This document shows positions 11,064 to 19,559 of a stretch of 64,000 bases of DNA, piece by piece. The translations under genes and the position numbers were made by a program. The stretch lies in the NCBI RefSeq assembly GCF_900460955.1, contig NZ_UFUW01000001.1, forward strand, positions 248,001 to 312,000, in the 5' to 3' direction. This stretch comes from Cardiobacterium valvarum. GTDB taxonomy: Bacteria > Pseudomonadota > Gammaproteobacteria > Cardiobacteriales > Cardiobacteriaceae. The first letter of the stretch is position 1. Each line of letters starts with the position of its first letter. The notes under the pieces are model-generated. The model did not search any database, had not been told where the DNA came from, and saw only the letters and a list, made by a program, of their open reading frames with translations.

Positions 11064-12149
11064 GTGTCCACCGCCATGCCCCACACCCTGCCTCCGTCCG
11101 ATAACGCGTTCTACCGCAACATTTCCTACCTGCTGATGACCCTCGCCCTGTGGGCAGTGCTGCAATACCACCTGCTGCCGCTCCTGCTCGCCATCATCCT
11201 CACCTTCGTCTTCATCACCCGCACCAACGGCCTCATCCTCTGGCTCTGCCGCCGCTTGCTGCCGCGCCACACCGTGCTGCAACGCTTCGCCAGCATGCGC
11301 CACATCAACCTTTTCTCCTCCACCATGACCATCGGCCTGGTGCTGCTTGGCATTTTCCTGTTCGCTTTGAGCGCCTTTCAGCTGCTGAGCGGCGAACGCA
11401 TCGGGGTGATGCTCGGCAAGCTGGCGGCGATTCTCGAAGACACCAAAAACAGCAAAGACCTGCCCGCCTTTATCCTGAACCTCCTTCCCGACAACCTCGA
11501 TGAAGTCAAAACGACCTTATCCGGCCTCATCCGCGAATACAGCGACACCCTGACCCGCATCAGCCGCAACAGCCTCACCATCTTCGTGCACATCCTCATC
11601 GGCATCCTCATCGGCACCATGCTCAGTTTCCACCGCCTGCACAAACGGCACGACCGCAGCACTATACCCGTCTTCAAGGCCGAACTGCTGCGCCGCGTCA
11701 TCACCTTCCAGAGCAGCTTCGAGCGCGTCTTCATCGCGCAGGTCAAAATCTCGCTGATTGATACCGCCCTCACCGGCATCTACCTCTACGCGGTGCTGCC
11801 GATCTTCGGCGTTGAATTGCCTTTCCGCCTCACCGTGCTGGCGATCGCCTTTATCGTCGGCCTGATTCCGGTAGTGGGCAACCTCATCTCCAACGCCGTC
11901 ATCATCATCTTGAGCCTCGGCGTCTCGCTCTATGTGGCGCTGGCCTCGCTCATTTTCCTCGTCGTCATCCACAAGCTGGAATACTTCCTCAACGCCAAAA
12001 TCATCGGCGCGGAAATCGAATCCACCGCCTGGGAACTGCTCCTGGTGATGGTCATCTGCGAGCGTATCTTCGGCATCGGCGGCATCATCATCGCCCCGGT
12101 GTATTACGCTTACCTGAAGAACGAGCTGAAACGGCAGGGGCTGCTCTGA
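11064..12149 (+). CDS. AI-2E family transporter
   Basis: Inner-membrane permease of the AI-2E (former UPF0118) family; members have been linked to autoinducer-2 export or Na+/H+ antiport, so the substrate here is uncertain. The 361-aa protein has the typical arrangement: two to three helices near the N-terminus (residues ~18-50 and 90-115), a large soluble middle segment (120-165), then five or six helices with the conserved VGLIPVVGNLISN and KIIGAEIESTAWELL segments. The frame opens with GTG at 11064; the ATG at 11076 is an equally good start. A TATAAT lies at 11038-11043. A strong terminator follows. Confidence 0.85.
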   Translation: MSTAMPHTLPPSDNAFYRNISYLLMTLALWAVLQYHLLPLLLAIILTFVFITRTNGLILWLCRRLLPRHTVLQRFASMRHINLFSSTMTIGLVLLGIFLFALSAFQLLSGERIGVMLGKLAAILEDTKNSKDLPAFILNLLPDNLDEVKTTLSGLIREYSDTLTRISRNSLTIFVHILIGILIGTMLSFHRLHKRHDRSTIPVFKAELLRRVITFQSSFERVFIAQVKISLIDTALTGIYLYAVLPIFGVELPFRLTVLAIAFIVGLIPVVGNLISNAVIIILSLGVSLYVALASLIFLVVIHKLEYFLNAKIIGAEIESTAWELLLVMVICERIFGIGGIIIAPVYYAYLKNELKRQGLL

Positions 12150-12167
12150 ATGCCTGCTCTGTGCTGC

Positions 12168-12201
12168 ATAAAAAACCTCCCCACAGGGGAGGTTTTTTTT
12201 G
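12168..12201 (+). terminator. Terminator after the AI-2E family gene
   Basis: AAAAAACCTCCCC-ACA-GGGGAGGTTTTTTTT, a near-perfect hairpin with T-runs on both strands. Confidence 0.9.
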
Positions 12202-12233
12202 TGACCGACAGCGTGTACCGGGCCGCCAAGCGG

Positions 12234-13178
12234 CCATAGGTATCTACCCAACTCAAACCCAGCGACCATACACACAATGAACCTGCACTGCCCCAAACCG
12301 ACCAAGCGTCTTGTCCGCAGTTATCAAGGATACGTAAAAAACCTCATCAACCCCTGCACACCATTCGGCGGTATGCGCGTTCCCTTCGCATGGCACACAT
12401 CACCGCGCAAAATCACCCCACGGAAAAACAGAGCCTTATCATAATTATTGACCGCAAAGCCGATAGCGTTTACCACCTGTGCGAATGGAACGCGGCGGGG
12501 CATCCATTCCAGGTGCGGATGTGCGGATACTGCGGCGTGACACGCGACGGCAAAACGTACAAAGCACAAGAACTTGAGCGGGAACCCAACTACAGTTTCT
12601 ACAAAAACGTGCATTACCGGGCAAACAGGTGGCGCTGGAAGTGGCGGGGACGAAAGTTGTATTGACGTGGAAATCCAACGCCAAGCGGGGCAAAGGACGG
12701 CATACCCCGCTGAAAGCAAAAATGAACTGCGTGCGGTTGAAGACGGCGGGGAAGACGATGGCGCCGTGGATACTGCTGACGAATGCGGAAATTACGGCGC
12801 GGGAAGCGGCACAGTATGACGACTACCGCTGGCGGATCGAGAGCGACTGCAAACTGTTGAAGAGCGCAGGCTACCGGGTGGGGGGCTGGCAGCAGAAGAC
12901 GGGGAAGGATTTGCAAGCGGTTGCTGATTGTGGCGCAAAGCTGCCTGCAGGTGTGGCGGCTGCAAAGTGACCGGAGCGAAGCAGGGCAGCGGCTGTGTGA
13001 GTTTCTGATGCGGCTATCGGGCCGACAGACGAAGAAGGGGCGTGAGATTACCGCCCCTGCGCTTCTGGGAGGGATGCTTAATCTGTTGTCAGCACAGGAA
13101 TTATTGGAGTTTATGACACCGAAAGAGATAAGGGGGCCGCATGGGTTGTTCGGGGTGGAAATGGGTAGATACCTATGG
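12234..13178 (+). mobile_element. IS4-like insertion sequence, decayed, with perfect 17-bp ends
   Basis: A 945-bp element bounded by perfect 17-bp inverted repeats: CCATAGGTATCTACCCA at 12234-12250 and its reverse complement at 13162-13178. It is flanked on the left by CCAAGCGG and on the right by TCAAGCGG, so CAAGCGG is a candidate target duplication of about 7 bp. The flanking words are part of the dispersed CCAAGCGGGATAAA repeat of this genome. The transposase frame is broken in two places, so the element cannot move by itself. A right-end fragment of a sister copy lies at 35242-35374. Confidence 0.85.
12390..13178 (+). pseudogene. Broken IS4/IS50-like transposase
   Basis: Three reading-frame segments make one transposase: 12390-12665 (IIIIDRKADSVYHL, HPFQVRMCGYCGVTRDGKTY), then a shift to the 12629-12970 frame (VVLTWKSNAKRGKGRHTPL, PWILLTNAEITAREAAQYDDYRWRIESDCKLLKSAGYRVGG), then back to the first frame from about 12921 (SCLQVWRLQ, RETKKG-like, ALLGGMLNLLSAQELLEF). 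The YDDYRWRIESDCKLLKS stretch resembles the C-terminal Y-R-E-K signature of IS4-family DDE transposases, and the wider pattern is closest to the IS50 type. The usual N-terminal DNA-binding region is short or missing. Confidence 0.75.
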
Positions 13179-13214
13179 TCAAGCGGGATAAGGGCCGGGC
13201 GGTCGGGCGATATA

Positions 13215-13244
13215 AAGAAACCCGCCGTAGCGGGTTCTTTTTTA
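13215..13244. terminator. Terminator between the IS and trmB
   Basis: AACCCGC-CGTA-GCGGGTT followed by CTTTTTT on the plus strand. The minus strand also has a T-rich tail, so it can serve the leftward trmB transcript. Confidence 0.75.
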
Positions 13245-13916
13245 TGTCTCTGTCTTGCGATAACGCAAATCCCACACGCTGTGGCCGAGGCGTTCGCCGC
13301 GCCGCTCGAATTTGGTCTGCGGGCGCCAGTCGGGGCAGGGGGCGAAGCCGTCGGCACCGCCGAGGTTCTGCCATTTGGGATCGCCGGCGAAAACGTCGCG
13401 CATCCATTCGGCGTAGTTTTTCCAGTCGGTCGCGCAGTGGATTTCGCCGCCCGCGCGTAGTTTGCGCCAGATGAGGTCGGTAAAGGCACGCTGCACGATA
13501 CGGCGCTTGTGGTGCCGCGCTTTCGGCCAGGGGTCGGGGAAATAGATTTGCACGCGGTTGAGGGCGCCGTCCGGGACGTGGTCGCGGATGATGGCGACGG
13601 CGTCGTGGCGGATGACGCGCAGGTTATCGATGCCCGCTGCGGCCGCCAGCACCAGCGCATGACCGACGCCGGGGCGGTGCACTTCGATGCCGATAAAGCC
13701 CTGCTGTGGCGCAGCCTCGGCCATTTGCACGAAGCTCTCGCCGTTGCCGAAGCCGATTTCGAGGATGAGTTCGCGCGCGTCGCCAAAGAGGCTTGCCGCG
13801 TCCACACGCAAGTTTTCATCCACGTCCAGCCCGTAGCGCGGCCAGTGTTCGGCCAGCGCCCGTTCCTGGCCGCTGGTGATGCGTCCTTGACGCAGGACGA
13901 AGCTGCGGATGGTCAT
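13242..13916 (-). CDS. trmB: tRNA (guanine-N7-)-methyltransferase
   Basis: Methylates G46 of tRNAs at N7 using S-adenosylmethionine. The 224-aa protein has the SAM-binding LEIGFGNGESF motif (residues ~51-61), the conserved GIEVHRPGVG, the family hallmark QIYFPDPWPKARHHKRR near residue 125, and a C-terminal TKFERRGERLGHSVWDL block. Its ATG overlaps the folE2 stop by four bases (ATGA), indicating translational coupling. It is the last gene before the terminator next to the decayed insertion sequence. Confidence 0.96.
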   Translation of the reverse strand: MTIRSFVLRQGRITSGQERALAEHWPRYGLDVDENLRVDAASLFGDARELILEIGFGNGESFVQMAEAAPQQGFIGIEVHRPGVGHALVLAAAAGIDNLRVIRHDAVAIIRDHVPDGALNRVQIYFPDPWPKARHHKRRIVQRAFTDLIWRKLRAGGEIHCATDWKNYAEWMRDVFAGDPKWQNLGGADGFAPCPDWRPQTKFERRGERLGHSVWDLRYRKTET

Positions 13917-14707
13917 ACGCGTTTGTCGCAGGTGATCTGCGCGTAGGCGGAGTGGTTGTGAATGGACTCAAAGTTTTCCGAGGAAACGCGATACGCCTGG
14001 ATACGCGCATCATCGTTCAAGCGGGCGGCGACGTCGCGCACGATGTCTTCGACGAATTTCGGGTTTTCGTAGGCGCGTTCGGTCACGTATTTTTCGTCTG
14101 GCCGTTTCAGGGTCGCCCAGATTTCGCAGGAGCCTTCTTCTTCGCCGATGCGGATGAGTTCTTCGATGGCAAAGGGCGTAGCGGGGTCGTACACGGCATT
14201 GATGATGATGTGCGAGCGCTGGTTGTGCGCGCCGTATTGGGAGATTTCTTTCGAGCAGGGGCAGAGGCTGGTAACGGCAACGGTTACTTCCACGCGCACT
14301 TCGCAGTGCGCACGGTTACCGTCAGCAAGCAGGCGTACGCGGTAATCGAGCAGGCTTTCAGTCTTGCTGACCGGCGCCTGTTTTTTGATGAAAAACGGGA
14401 AGGTGAGTTCGATGCTGCCTTCTTCGGCTTTGAGGCGGGCGAGCATTTCCGTGTGCAGCGCTGCGAAGGTGGCGGGATCAAGGACGGCGGTTTCATTCAG
14501 CAGATGAATGAAGCGCGACATGTGCGTGCCTTTCTGGTGATGCGGCAGGGCGACGGTCATTTCAGCGGTAGCGACGGTGTCCTGGGTGCTGCCGTCTTTG
14601 TTAATGACACGCAGCGGCAGGCGGATATCGCGGATGCCGACGCGGGTAATGGCGATGTGGCGAGTATCGGGTTTTCCCTGCACGTCAGGGATAGTCGTAT
14701 CGGTCAT
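13913..14707 (-). CDS. folE2: GTP cyclohydrolase FolE2
   Basis: Converts GTP to 7,8-dihydroneopterin triphosphate, the entry step to folate (and queuosine precursors); the FolE2 class works with metals other than zinc. The 264-aa protein begins MTDTTIPDVQGKPDTRHIAI; the open frame extends to 14845, but the ATG at 14707 fits the family N-terminus. Diagnostic motifs are SRFIHLLN, the catalytic cysteine region TSLCPCSKEISQYGAHNQRS, and EELIRIGEEEGSCEIW. Coupled to trmB. Upstream sequence shows no obvious Zur site to my eye, though FolE2 is often zinc-regulated. Confidence 0.95.
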   Translation of the reverse strand: MTDTTIPDVQGKPDTRHIAITRVGIRDIRLPLRVINKDGSTQDTVATAEMTVALPHHQKGTHMSRFIHLLNETAVLDPATFAALHTEMLARLKAEEGSIELTFPFFIKKQAPVSKTESLLDYRVRLLADGNRAHCEVRVEVTVAVTSLCPCSKEISQYGAHNQRSHIIINAVYDPATPFAIEELIRIGEEEGSCEIWATLKRPDEKYVTERAYENPKFVEDIVRDVAARLNDDARIQAYRVSSENFESIHNHSAYAQITCDKRV

Positions 14708-14791
14708 GGTGTTTTCGATTGTGGATAAAAAGCGCGCATTATAGCGGCATCCACAGCGCTTGACCGCGCCACCGCCGCGCCCGCAATATGC

Positions 14792-15796
14792 ATGCCTTTC
14801 CGTTTTTCCCCTGAATATATGCAACTTGAACCCGCAAACCCGCACCGCTTCTGCGTGGCGCCGATGCTCGACTGGACGACGCCGGAATGCCGCGCCTTAC
14901 ACCGTCTTTTTTCCCGTCACGCTTTTTTGTACAGCGAGATGGTGACGAGCGGCGCCCTGATCTTCGGCGACGTACCGCGCCACCTGCATCATGCGGCAGA
15001 TGCCCCCTGCGCCCTGCAACTCGGCGGCGGCGAGCCGGAAGCGCTGGCGCATGCTTGTGAAATCGCGCTGCCCTACGGCTATCAGGAAATCAACCTGAAC
15101 GTCGGCTGCCCCAGCGACCGCGTGCAGCACAACCGCATCGGCGCCTGCCTGATGAATGACGCGCCGCTGGTCGCCGAATGCCTAGCGGTGATGCAAGCGG
15201 CGGCGGGCGCGGTACCGGTCACGGTCAAGCACCGTCTCGCCATTGACGAGCAGGACGAACGCAGCGTCTTCGCTTTTGTCGAGACGCTGGCAGCGCGCAG
15301 CCCCTGCCGCGTTTTCATCATCCACGCGCGCAAAGCGTGGTTGCAGGGCCTCAGCCCGAAGGACAACCGCGACGTGCCGCCGCTCAACTATCCGCTGGTA
15401 TATGAGGTCAAGCGACGCTTTCCGGAGCTGACCATCATCATTAACGGCGGTATCACCACGCTCGCCGAATGCCGCGCCCATTTGCAGGCGGTGGACGGGG
15501 TGATGCTGGGCCGCGCCGCCTATCAGAATCCTGAACTGCTGCTGGCCGTGGACGAACTCTACGGTGCTCCCGCCCGCACCCTTGCCGAGGTGCTGCCTGC
15601 CATTCGCAGCCTGCTGGTTGAAGCATTGGGGCGTGGCGAAATGCTCGCGCACTACACGCGCCACTTGCTCGGCCTTTTCCCCGGCGTACGCGGCGCAAAA
15701 CAATACCGCCGCATCCTCAGCGAAGAAGCACGCGCGGCGGAAGCGGGGATAGCGGTGTTTGACCGCGCGCTGGCAGCCGTGGGGATGGCGGGATAA
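14792..15796 (+). CDS. dusA: tRNA-dihydrouridine(20/20a) synthase DusA
   Basis: Reduces uridine to dihydrouridine in the D-loop of tRNA with FMN and NADPH. The sequence tracks DusA closely: CVAPMLDWTTPECR, TSGALIFGD, ALQLGGGEP, catalytic Cys in INLNVGCPSDRVQ (Cys106 counting from 14792), IIHARKAWLQGLSPKDNRDVPPL, and GVMLGRAAYQNP. The IHARKAWLxGLSPKxNR motif separates DusA from DusB and DusC. The frame opens at 14792; the second ATG at 14819 (MQLEPANPHRF) would also give a normal family length. It diverges from folE2. Confidence 0.95.
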   Translation: MPFRFSPEYMQLEPANPHRFCVAPMLDWTTPECRALHRLFSRHAFLYSEMVTSGALIFGDVPRHLHHAADAPCALQLGGGEPEALAHACEIALPYGYQEINLNVGCPSDRVQHNRIGACLMNDAPLVAECLAVMQAAAGAVPVTVKHRLAIDEQDERSVFAFVETLAARSPCRVFIIHARKAWLQGLSPKDNRDVPPLNYPLVYEVKRRFPELTIIINGGITTLAECRAHLQAVDGVMLGRAAYQNPELLLAVDELYGAPARTLAEVLPAIRSLLVEALGRGEMLAHYTRHLLGLFPGVRGAKQYRRILSEEARAAEAGIAVFDRALAAVGMAG

Positions 15797-15847
15797 GCGG
15801 CGCAAATCCGGGTTTTATCCCGCTTGCCCTCCCGCTATGATTACCGC

Positions 15848-16693
15848 ATGAAGACACCAGGCCATGACCGCTACGAGCAGCACTTCGCCCGTGCCCTGCA
15901 CTACCTGCAAACCCATTACAACAGCGACATCAACCTGCACCACATCGCCGCCGCAGCGGGGATGTCGTCGTGGCACTGGCATCGTCTCTATCACAGCGTG
16001 ATGGGTGAGACCCTGCACGACACCCTGAAATGGATGCGTCTACACCGCGCCGCCTGGCTGCTCTGCCATACCGACAAAAGCATCGCCGATATTGCCCTCG
16101 CCTGCGGCTATCGCGGTAACGCCCAATCCTTCACCCGCATTTTCCGCCGCGATTACGGCCTCAGCCCGCTCGATTACCGCCACCGCCCAGCACCGGATTA
16201 CGCTGTCAACATCGAGGAACTCGCGCCTGTCCCCGTCGTCATGATCGAACACCGCGAGCAAGACAGCCAGCGCTTGGGCAACGCCTTCCTGCATCTCAAT
16301 AGCTTGCTGCGCCTGCGTGGCTGGCAGGATGACGGCACCACGCGCGCCTTTTCCATCCACTATCCGCCGCACACCACCGCCTATCTGCCGCAACTGGCCA
16401 AGTTCAATATCAAAACAGCCGGTATGCGCTACGCCGCACTGTCCCTCCCCTTGCTGCAACTCGCTGTACCACCACTGCAAAGCGGTGTGATTGCGGGCGG
16501 ACGCTACGCCGTGTTGCAACATTACGGTGCCTATGCCGACCTTGATACCGCTTCCGACTGGTTCCTCGACTGGTTTCGCCGCAACGGCCTGACCATCGCC
16601 GCCGCGCCCGTGATACTGGAATATCTTGACATGCAATGCTGCGACACCAGCCCCGCTCAAACCCGCGTCAACATCTGCGTGCCGCTGGCGTGA
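15848..16693 (+). CDS. AraC-family regulator with GyrI-like effector domain
   Basis: 281-aa transcription factor of the Rob-like layout. Residues 1-105 are a double helix-turn-helix AraC domain (NLHHIAAAAGMSSWHWHRLYHSVMGET, then SIADIALACGYRGNAQSFTRIFRRDYGLSPLDYR). Residues ~115-281 look like a GyrI-type ligand-binding domain (VVMIEHREQ, VIAGGRYAVLQHYGAYADL, LEYLDM). Such proteins usually respond to hydrophobic or cationic compounds and control efflux or stress genes. The frame is open from a TTG at 15824; I chose the ATG at 15848. The GST pair follows on the same strand about 140 bases later and is a possible target, but nothing in the sequence proves this. Confidence 0.85.
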   Translation: MKTPGHDRYEQHFARALHYLQTHYNSDINLHHIAAAAGMSSWHWHRLYHSVMGETLHDTLKWMRLHRAAWLLCHTDKSIADIALACGYRGNAQSFTRIFRRDYGLSPLDYRHRPAPDYAVNIEELAPVPVVMIEHREQDSQRLGNAFLHLNSLLRLRGWQDDGTTRAFSIHYPPHTTAYLPQLAKFNIKTAGMRYAALSLPLLQLAVPPLQSGVIAGGRYAVLQHYGAYADLDTASDWFLDWFRRNGLTIAAAPVILEYLDMQCCDTSPAQTRVNICVPLA

Positions 16694-16831
16694 AGGCGTG
16701 AACAGTAGCGCTTGCCGCTCCGACCGGCGGCAAGGCGCAATAGTCGTTTCAAACAGGACTGAGCCAACACCGTATCAGTTCTATTTGGAACGACTATACA
16801 ATGCCGTCAAACCCATCCGGAGATACCCCCC

Positions 16832-17443
16832 ATGAAACTCTACACCAGCACCACCTCCCCCTACGCCCGCATGGTCATGCTCGCCGCCCTCGCGCGCGGC
16901 ATGGACGAACTGCAACTCGCCTATGTGGATCCGTGGACGACCCCGGCCGAACTCACCGCCATCAACCCGCTTTCGCAAGTGCCGACGCTCATTGCCGACA
17001 ACGGCACCATCATCACCAACAGCCCGCTCATCCTTGACTACCTCTTCGACCACCCCTTCCGGGGTGCGCAGCAAGCGGCGCTGGCGGGCTACGGCTACGA
17101 ACTGCTTGACCAGGTCGTAAAAGCCTACTCACTCGCCCGCTTCCAGCCGGAAAACACCCCGGCACACCCGCATATCGCGCGCGCCCGTGATGCGGTTGCG
17201 CGGGGCCTCGCCCACTGCCCGCCGCTTGATCCGGCCAGTAATGAAGTCGCCACCCACGTTCTCGGCATGGCGCTTTCCTACGCCGAACTGCGCCACGGCG
17301 ACCTCTACCGCGCCCATCTCGGCGCTGCCAACCAGCAAGCGTTTGCCGCCTACTGCGAACGCCCCGATGTGCGCGCCGTCGCCATTGCCCAACTGGAGCA
17401 GCATCCTGCCAGCATTGGCGAACTGCGCCGCGCAGTGTCATAA
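16832..17443 (+). CDS. Glutathione S-transferase family protein (first of tandem pair)
   Basis: 203-aa soluble protein with a thioredoxin-fold N-terminus (KLYTSTTSPYARMVMLAAL, residues 2-20; the Ser of SPYAR is the likely glutathione-activating residue) and the cis-Pro/ITNSPLI segment (LSQVPTLI...NSPLILDYL) that binds the gamma-glutamyl group. An all-helical C-terminal domain follows from about residue 85. The substrate is unknown. It is 20 bases upstream of a paralogue, so the two are likely co-transcribed after a local duplication. Confidence 0.85.
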   Translation: MKLYTSTTSPYARMVMLAALARGMDELQLAYVDPWTTPAELTAINPLSQVPTLIADNGTIITNSPLILDYLFDHPFRGAQQAALAGYGYELLDQVVKAYSLARFQPENTPAHPHIARARDAVARGLAHCPPLDPASNEVATHVLGMALSYAELRHGDLYRAHLGAANQQAFAAYCERPDVRAVAIAQLEQHPASIGELRRAVS

Positions 17444-17463
17444 ACCCCTACCGGAAACACCTG

Positions 17464-18060
17464 ATGAAACTCTACCTCAGCACCACCTCGCCCTACGCCC
17501 GCCTCGCCCTTATCGCGGCCCTGCGCAGCGGCAAAAACGACCTGCAACTGCAATTCGTCCTGCCCTGGGAAGACCCGGCGGCACTGCTCGCGGTCAACCC
17601 GTTCAGCCAAATCCCGGCGCTACACTGCGACGACGGCCACCTCATCACCGAAAGCCTCATCATCATGCAGTACCTGGATGACCGTGTCCTGCGCGGCGGC
17701 GGCACCTGCGCCCGCGCCGGCTGGGGCATCGCCGCCATCAACCAGACTGTGCGCGCCTTTGCCCTCAACATGCACCAGCCGCCGGGCAGCATCTCGCATC
17801 CGCACATCGCGCGCAGCCGCGCCGCCCTTACCCGCGCCCTGCCGCTCGCACCGCAGCTTGATGCGTCCAGCGAAGACTGGGGGCACCTCATCCTCGGCGT
17901 GGCGCTGAACTACATCCGCATGCGCCTGCCCGACATCTACGATGCCCACATCACGCCGGACAACCGCCGCGCCGTGGATACCTTCCTGCAACGCGACTTC
18001 ATGCAGAAAACCGACACCGCACAACTGCAAAAACTGCCCGCCCGCGTCGCCGACCTTTGA
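17464..18060 (+). CDS. Glutathione S-transferase family protein (second of tandem pair)
   Basis: 198-aa paralogue of the preceding gene, with KLYLSTTSPYARLALIAAL at residues 2-20 and FSQIPALHCDDGHLITESLIIMQYLDD at about 52-78. The ESL triplet is the classical glutathione-binding motif; the upstream copy has NSP instead, which suggests the two have diverged in glutathione contact. The helical C-terminal half is similar in both (HPHIARSRAAL versus HPHIARARDAV). A terminator follows directly. Confidence 0.85.
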   Translation: MKLYLSTTSPYARLALIAALRSGKNDLQLQFVLPWEDPAALLAVNPFSQIPALHCDDGHLITESLIIMQYLDDRVLRGGGTCARAGWGIAAINQTVRAFALNMHQPPGSISHPHIARSRAALTRALPLAPQLDASSEDWGHLILGVALNYIRMRLPDIYDAHITPDNRRAVDTFLQRDFMQKTDTAQLQKLPARVADL

Positions 18061-18067
18061 GGCGACA

Positions 18068-18098
18068 CAAAAAAGCCGCTGTTCACAGCGGCTTTTTC
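18068..18098. terminator. Bidirectional terminator between GST pair and bcp
   Basis: AAAAAAGCCGCTG-TTCA-CAGCGGCTTTTT between convergent genes, with T-runs on both strands. Confidence 0.85.
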
Positions 18099-18111
18099 AT
18101 GCACGGCATCT

Positions 18112-18567
18112 CTACCCTGCTACTTCTTGCAGCGCCTGCAACACCTCCGCCACGTGTCCCGCCACCTTCACCTTGCGCCATTCGCGTACCACGGCGCCCT
18201 GCGGGTTCAGCAAAAAAGTACTGCGCTCAATGCCCATATAGGTTTTGCCGTAGTTCTTCTTTTCCTTGATAACGTCGAAGGCTTGGCATAGCACCTCGTC
18301 GGGATCACTGACAAGCGGGAATGGCAAGGCCTCTTTCGTGCGGAACTTATCGTGCGCAGCAAGACTGTCGCGCGAGACGCCGACGATCTCCGCGCCCAGC
18401 GCACGGAAAGCATCGTAGTGATCGCGGAAGTCCTGCGCCTCGCTGGTACAGCCCGGCGTCGCGTCTTTCGGATAGAAATACAGCACCGTCCAGCGGCCCT
18501 GAAAAGAGGCTGTGGAAAAAACCTCGCCACCGCTTGCGGCGAGGTGGAAATCTTGCGGAATATTCAT
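18112..18567 (-). CDS. bcp: Thioredoxin-dependent peroxiredoxin Bcp
   Basis: Reduces hydrogen peroxide and organic hydroperoxides. The 151-aa protein has the Bcp/PrxQ active site FYPKDATPGCTSEAQDFRD with peroxidatic Cys40, plus the downstream GVSRDS and RSTFLLNPQG segments. The second cysteine usually found five residues later is absent (Gln in its place); the only other cysteine is in VLCQAF near residue 93, so this copy may resolve with that cysteine or act as a 1-Cys enzyme. It diverges from dapA with a short intergenic space. Confidence 0.93.
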   Translation of the reverse strand: MNIPQDFHLAASGGEVFSTASFQGRWTVLYFYPKDATPGCTSEAQDFRDHYDAFRALGAEIVGVSRDSLAAHDKFRTKEALPFPLVSDPDEVLCQAFDVIKEKKNYGKTYMGIERSTFLLNPQGAVVREWRKVKVAGHVAEVLQALQEVAG

Positions 18568-18658
18568 ACGTTAACCCTTTGTGGATAGCCTGTGGTGCGC
18601 TTGATTTTAGCACTGTGAAGCGCATACCATGACCGCCTCATTTACTGCAGGAAACCCC

Positions 18659-19534
18659 ATGTTTAGAGGCTCCATTGTCGCCCTGGTCACCCCGATGCTG
18701 GATAACGGCAACATTGACTGGGCGCGGCTCTCCCAACTGGTCGAATGGCATGTCGCAAGCGGTACCGATGCCATTGTCGCCGTCGGCACCACCGGTGAAT
18801 CCGCCACCCTCAATCCCGCCGAACACAAAGCCGTCATCCGCTATACCGTCGAAAAAGCGGCGGGACGCATTCCCGTCATCGCCGGCGCCGGCGGTAACGC
18901 CACCGCCGAGGCTGTCGAACTCGCGCTTGCCGCCTACGAAGCGGGCTGCGCCGCCACCATGCAAGTCGTCCCCTACTACAACAAACCGCCGCAACGCGGC
19001 CTCTACGCCCATTTCAAGGCCATCGCCGAAGCGGTGCCGATGCCACATCTGCTTTACAACGTCCCCGGCCGTACCTCCTGCGATCTCTTACCAGAAACCG
19101 TCCGTGAACTTGCCGCTATCGACAACATCGTCGGCATCAAAGAAGCGAGCACCATGCAGCGCATGCAGGAACTGCACGCCGTCTGCCCGCAAGATTTCAC
19201 CCTGCTCTGTGGTGAGGACAACCTCGCAGCAGAAGCGATGTGCAATGGTCTCGTCAGCGGCGTCGTATCCGTAACTGCCAACCTCGCTCCGGACATGATG
19301 CACGCCATGACCGCTGCGGCGCTGGCCGGCGAACACGAACGCTGCTACGCGCTGAATGACCGCCTGAAAGACCTGCACGAAGCGATGTTCTACGAATGCA
19401 ACCCGCTGCCGGTGAAATGGGCGCTCACCCGCCTCGGCAAAATCAACGGCGGCATCCGCCTGCCGCTGGTGCCGCTTGCGCCGGATGTCCAGGAACGCGT
19501 CGAAGCCGCCCTGCGCCGCGCTGCCCTTCTATAA
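18659..19534 (+). CDS. dapA: 4-hydroxy-tetrahydrodipicolinate synthase
   Basis: Condenses pyruvate with aspartate semialdehyde, the first committed step to diaminopimelate and lysine. The 291-aa TIM-barrel protein has the GTTGESATL motif (residues ~43-51), the YNVPGRTS tyrosine loop, and the Schiff-base lysine in GIKEAS near residue 161. The frame is open from 18629, but the ATG at 18659 has an AGGAAA ribosome-binding site and gives the family length (E. coli 292). bamC follows 25 bases later, the same order as dapA-nlpB in enterobacteria. Confidence 0.96.
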   Translation: MFRGSIVALVTPMLDNGNIDWARLSQLVEWHVASGTDAIVAVGTTGESATLNPAEHKAVIRYTVEKAAGRIPVIAGAGGNATAEAVELALAAYEAGCAATMQVVPYYNKPPQRGLYAHFKAIAEAVPMPHLLYNVPGRTSCDLLPETVRELAAIDNIVGIKEASTMQRMQELHAVCPQDFTLLCGEDNLAAEAMCNGLVSGVVSVTANLAPDMMHAMTAAALAGEHERCYALNDRLKDLHEAMFYECNPLPVKWALTRLGKINGGIRLPLVPLAPDVQERVEAALRRAALL

Positions 19535-19559
19535 CAAGATCCATCCATAAGAGGACCCC

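Noticed and set aside
10970..11086. N-terminal extension of the 9911-10969 gene
   Set aside because: It would overlap the TATAAT and start of the divergent transporter; the ATG at 10969 has a good ribosome-binding site.
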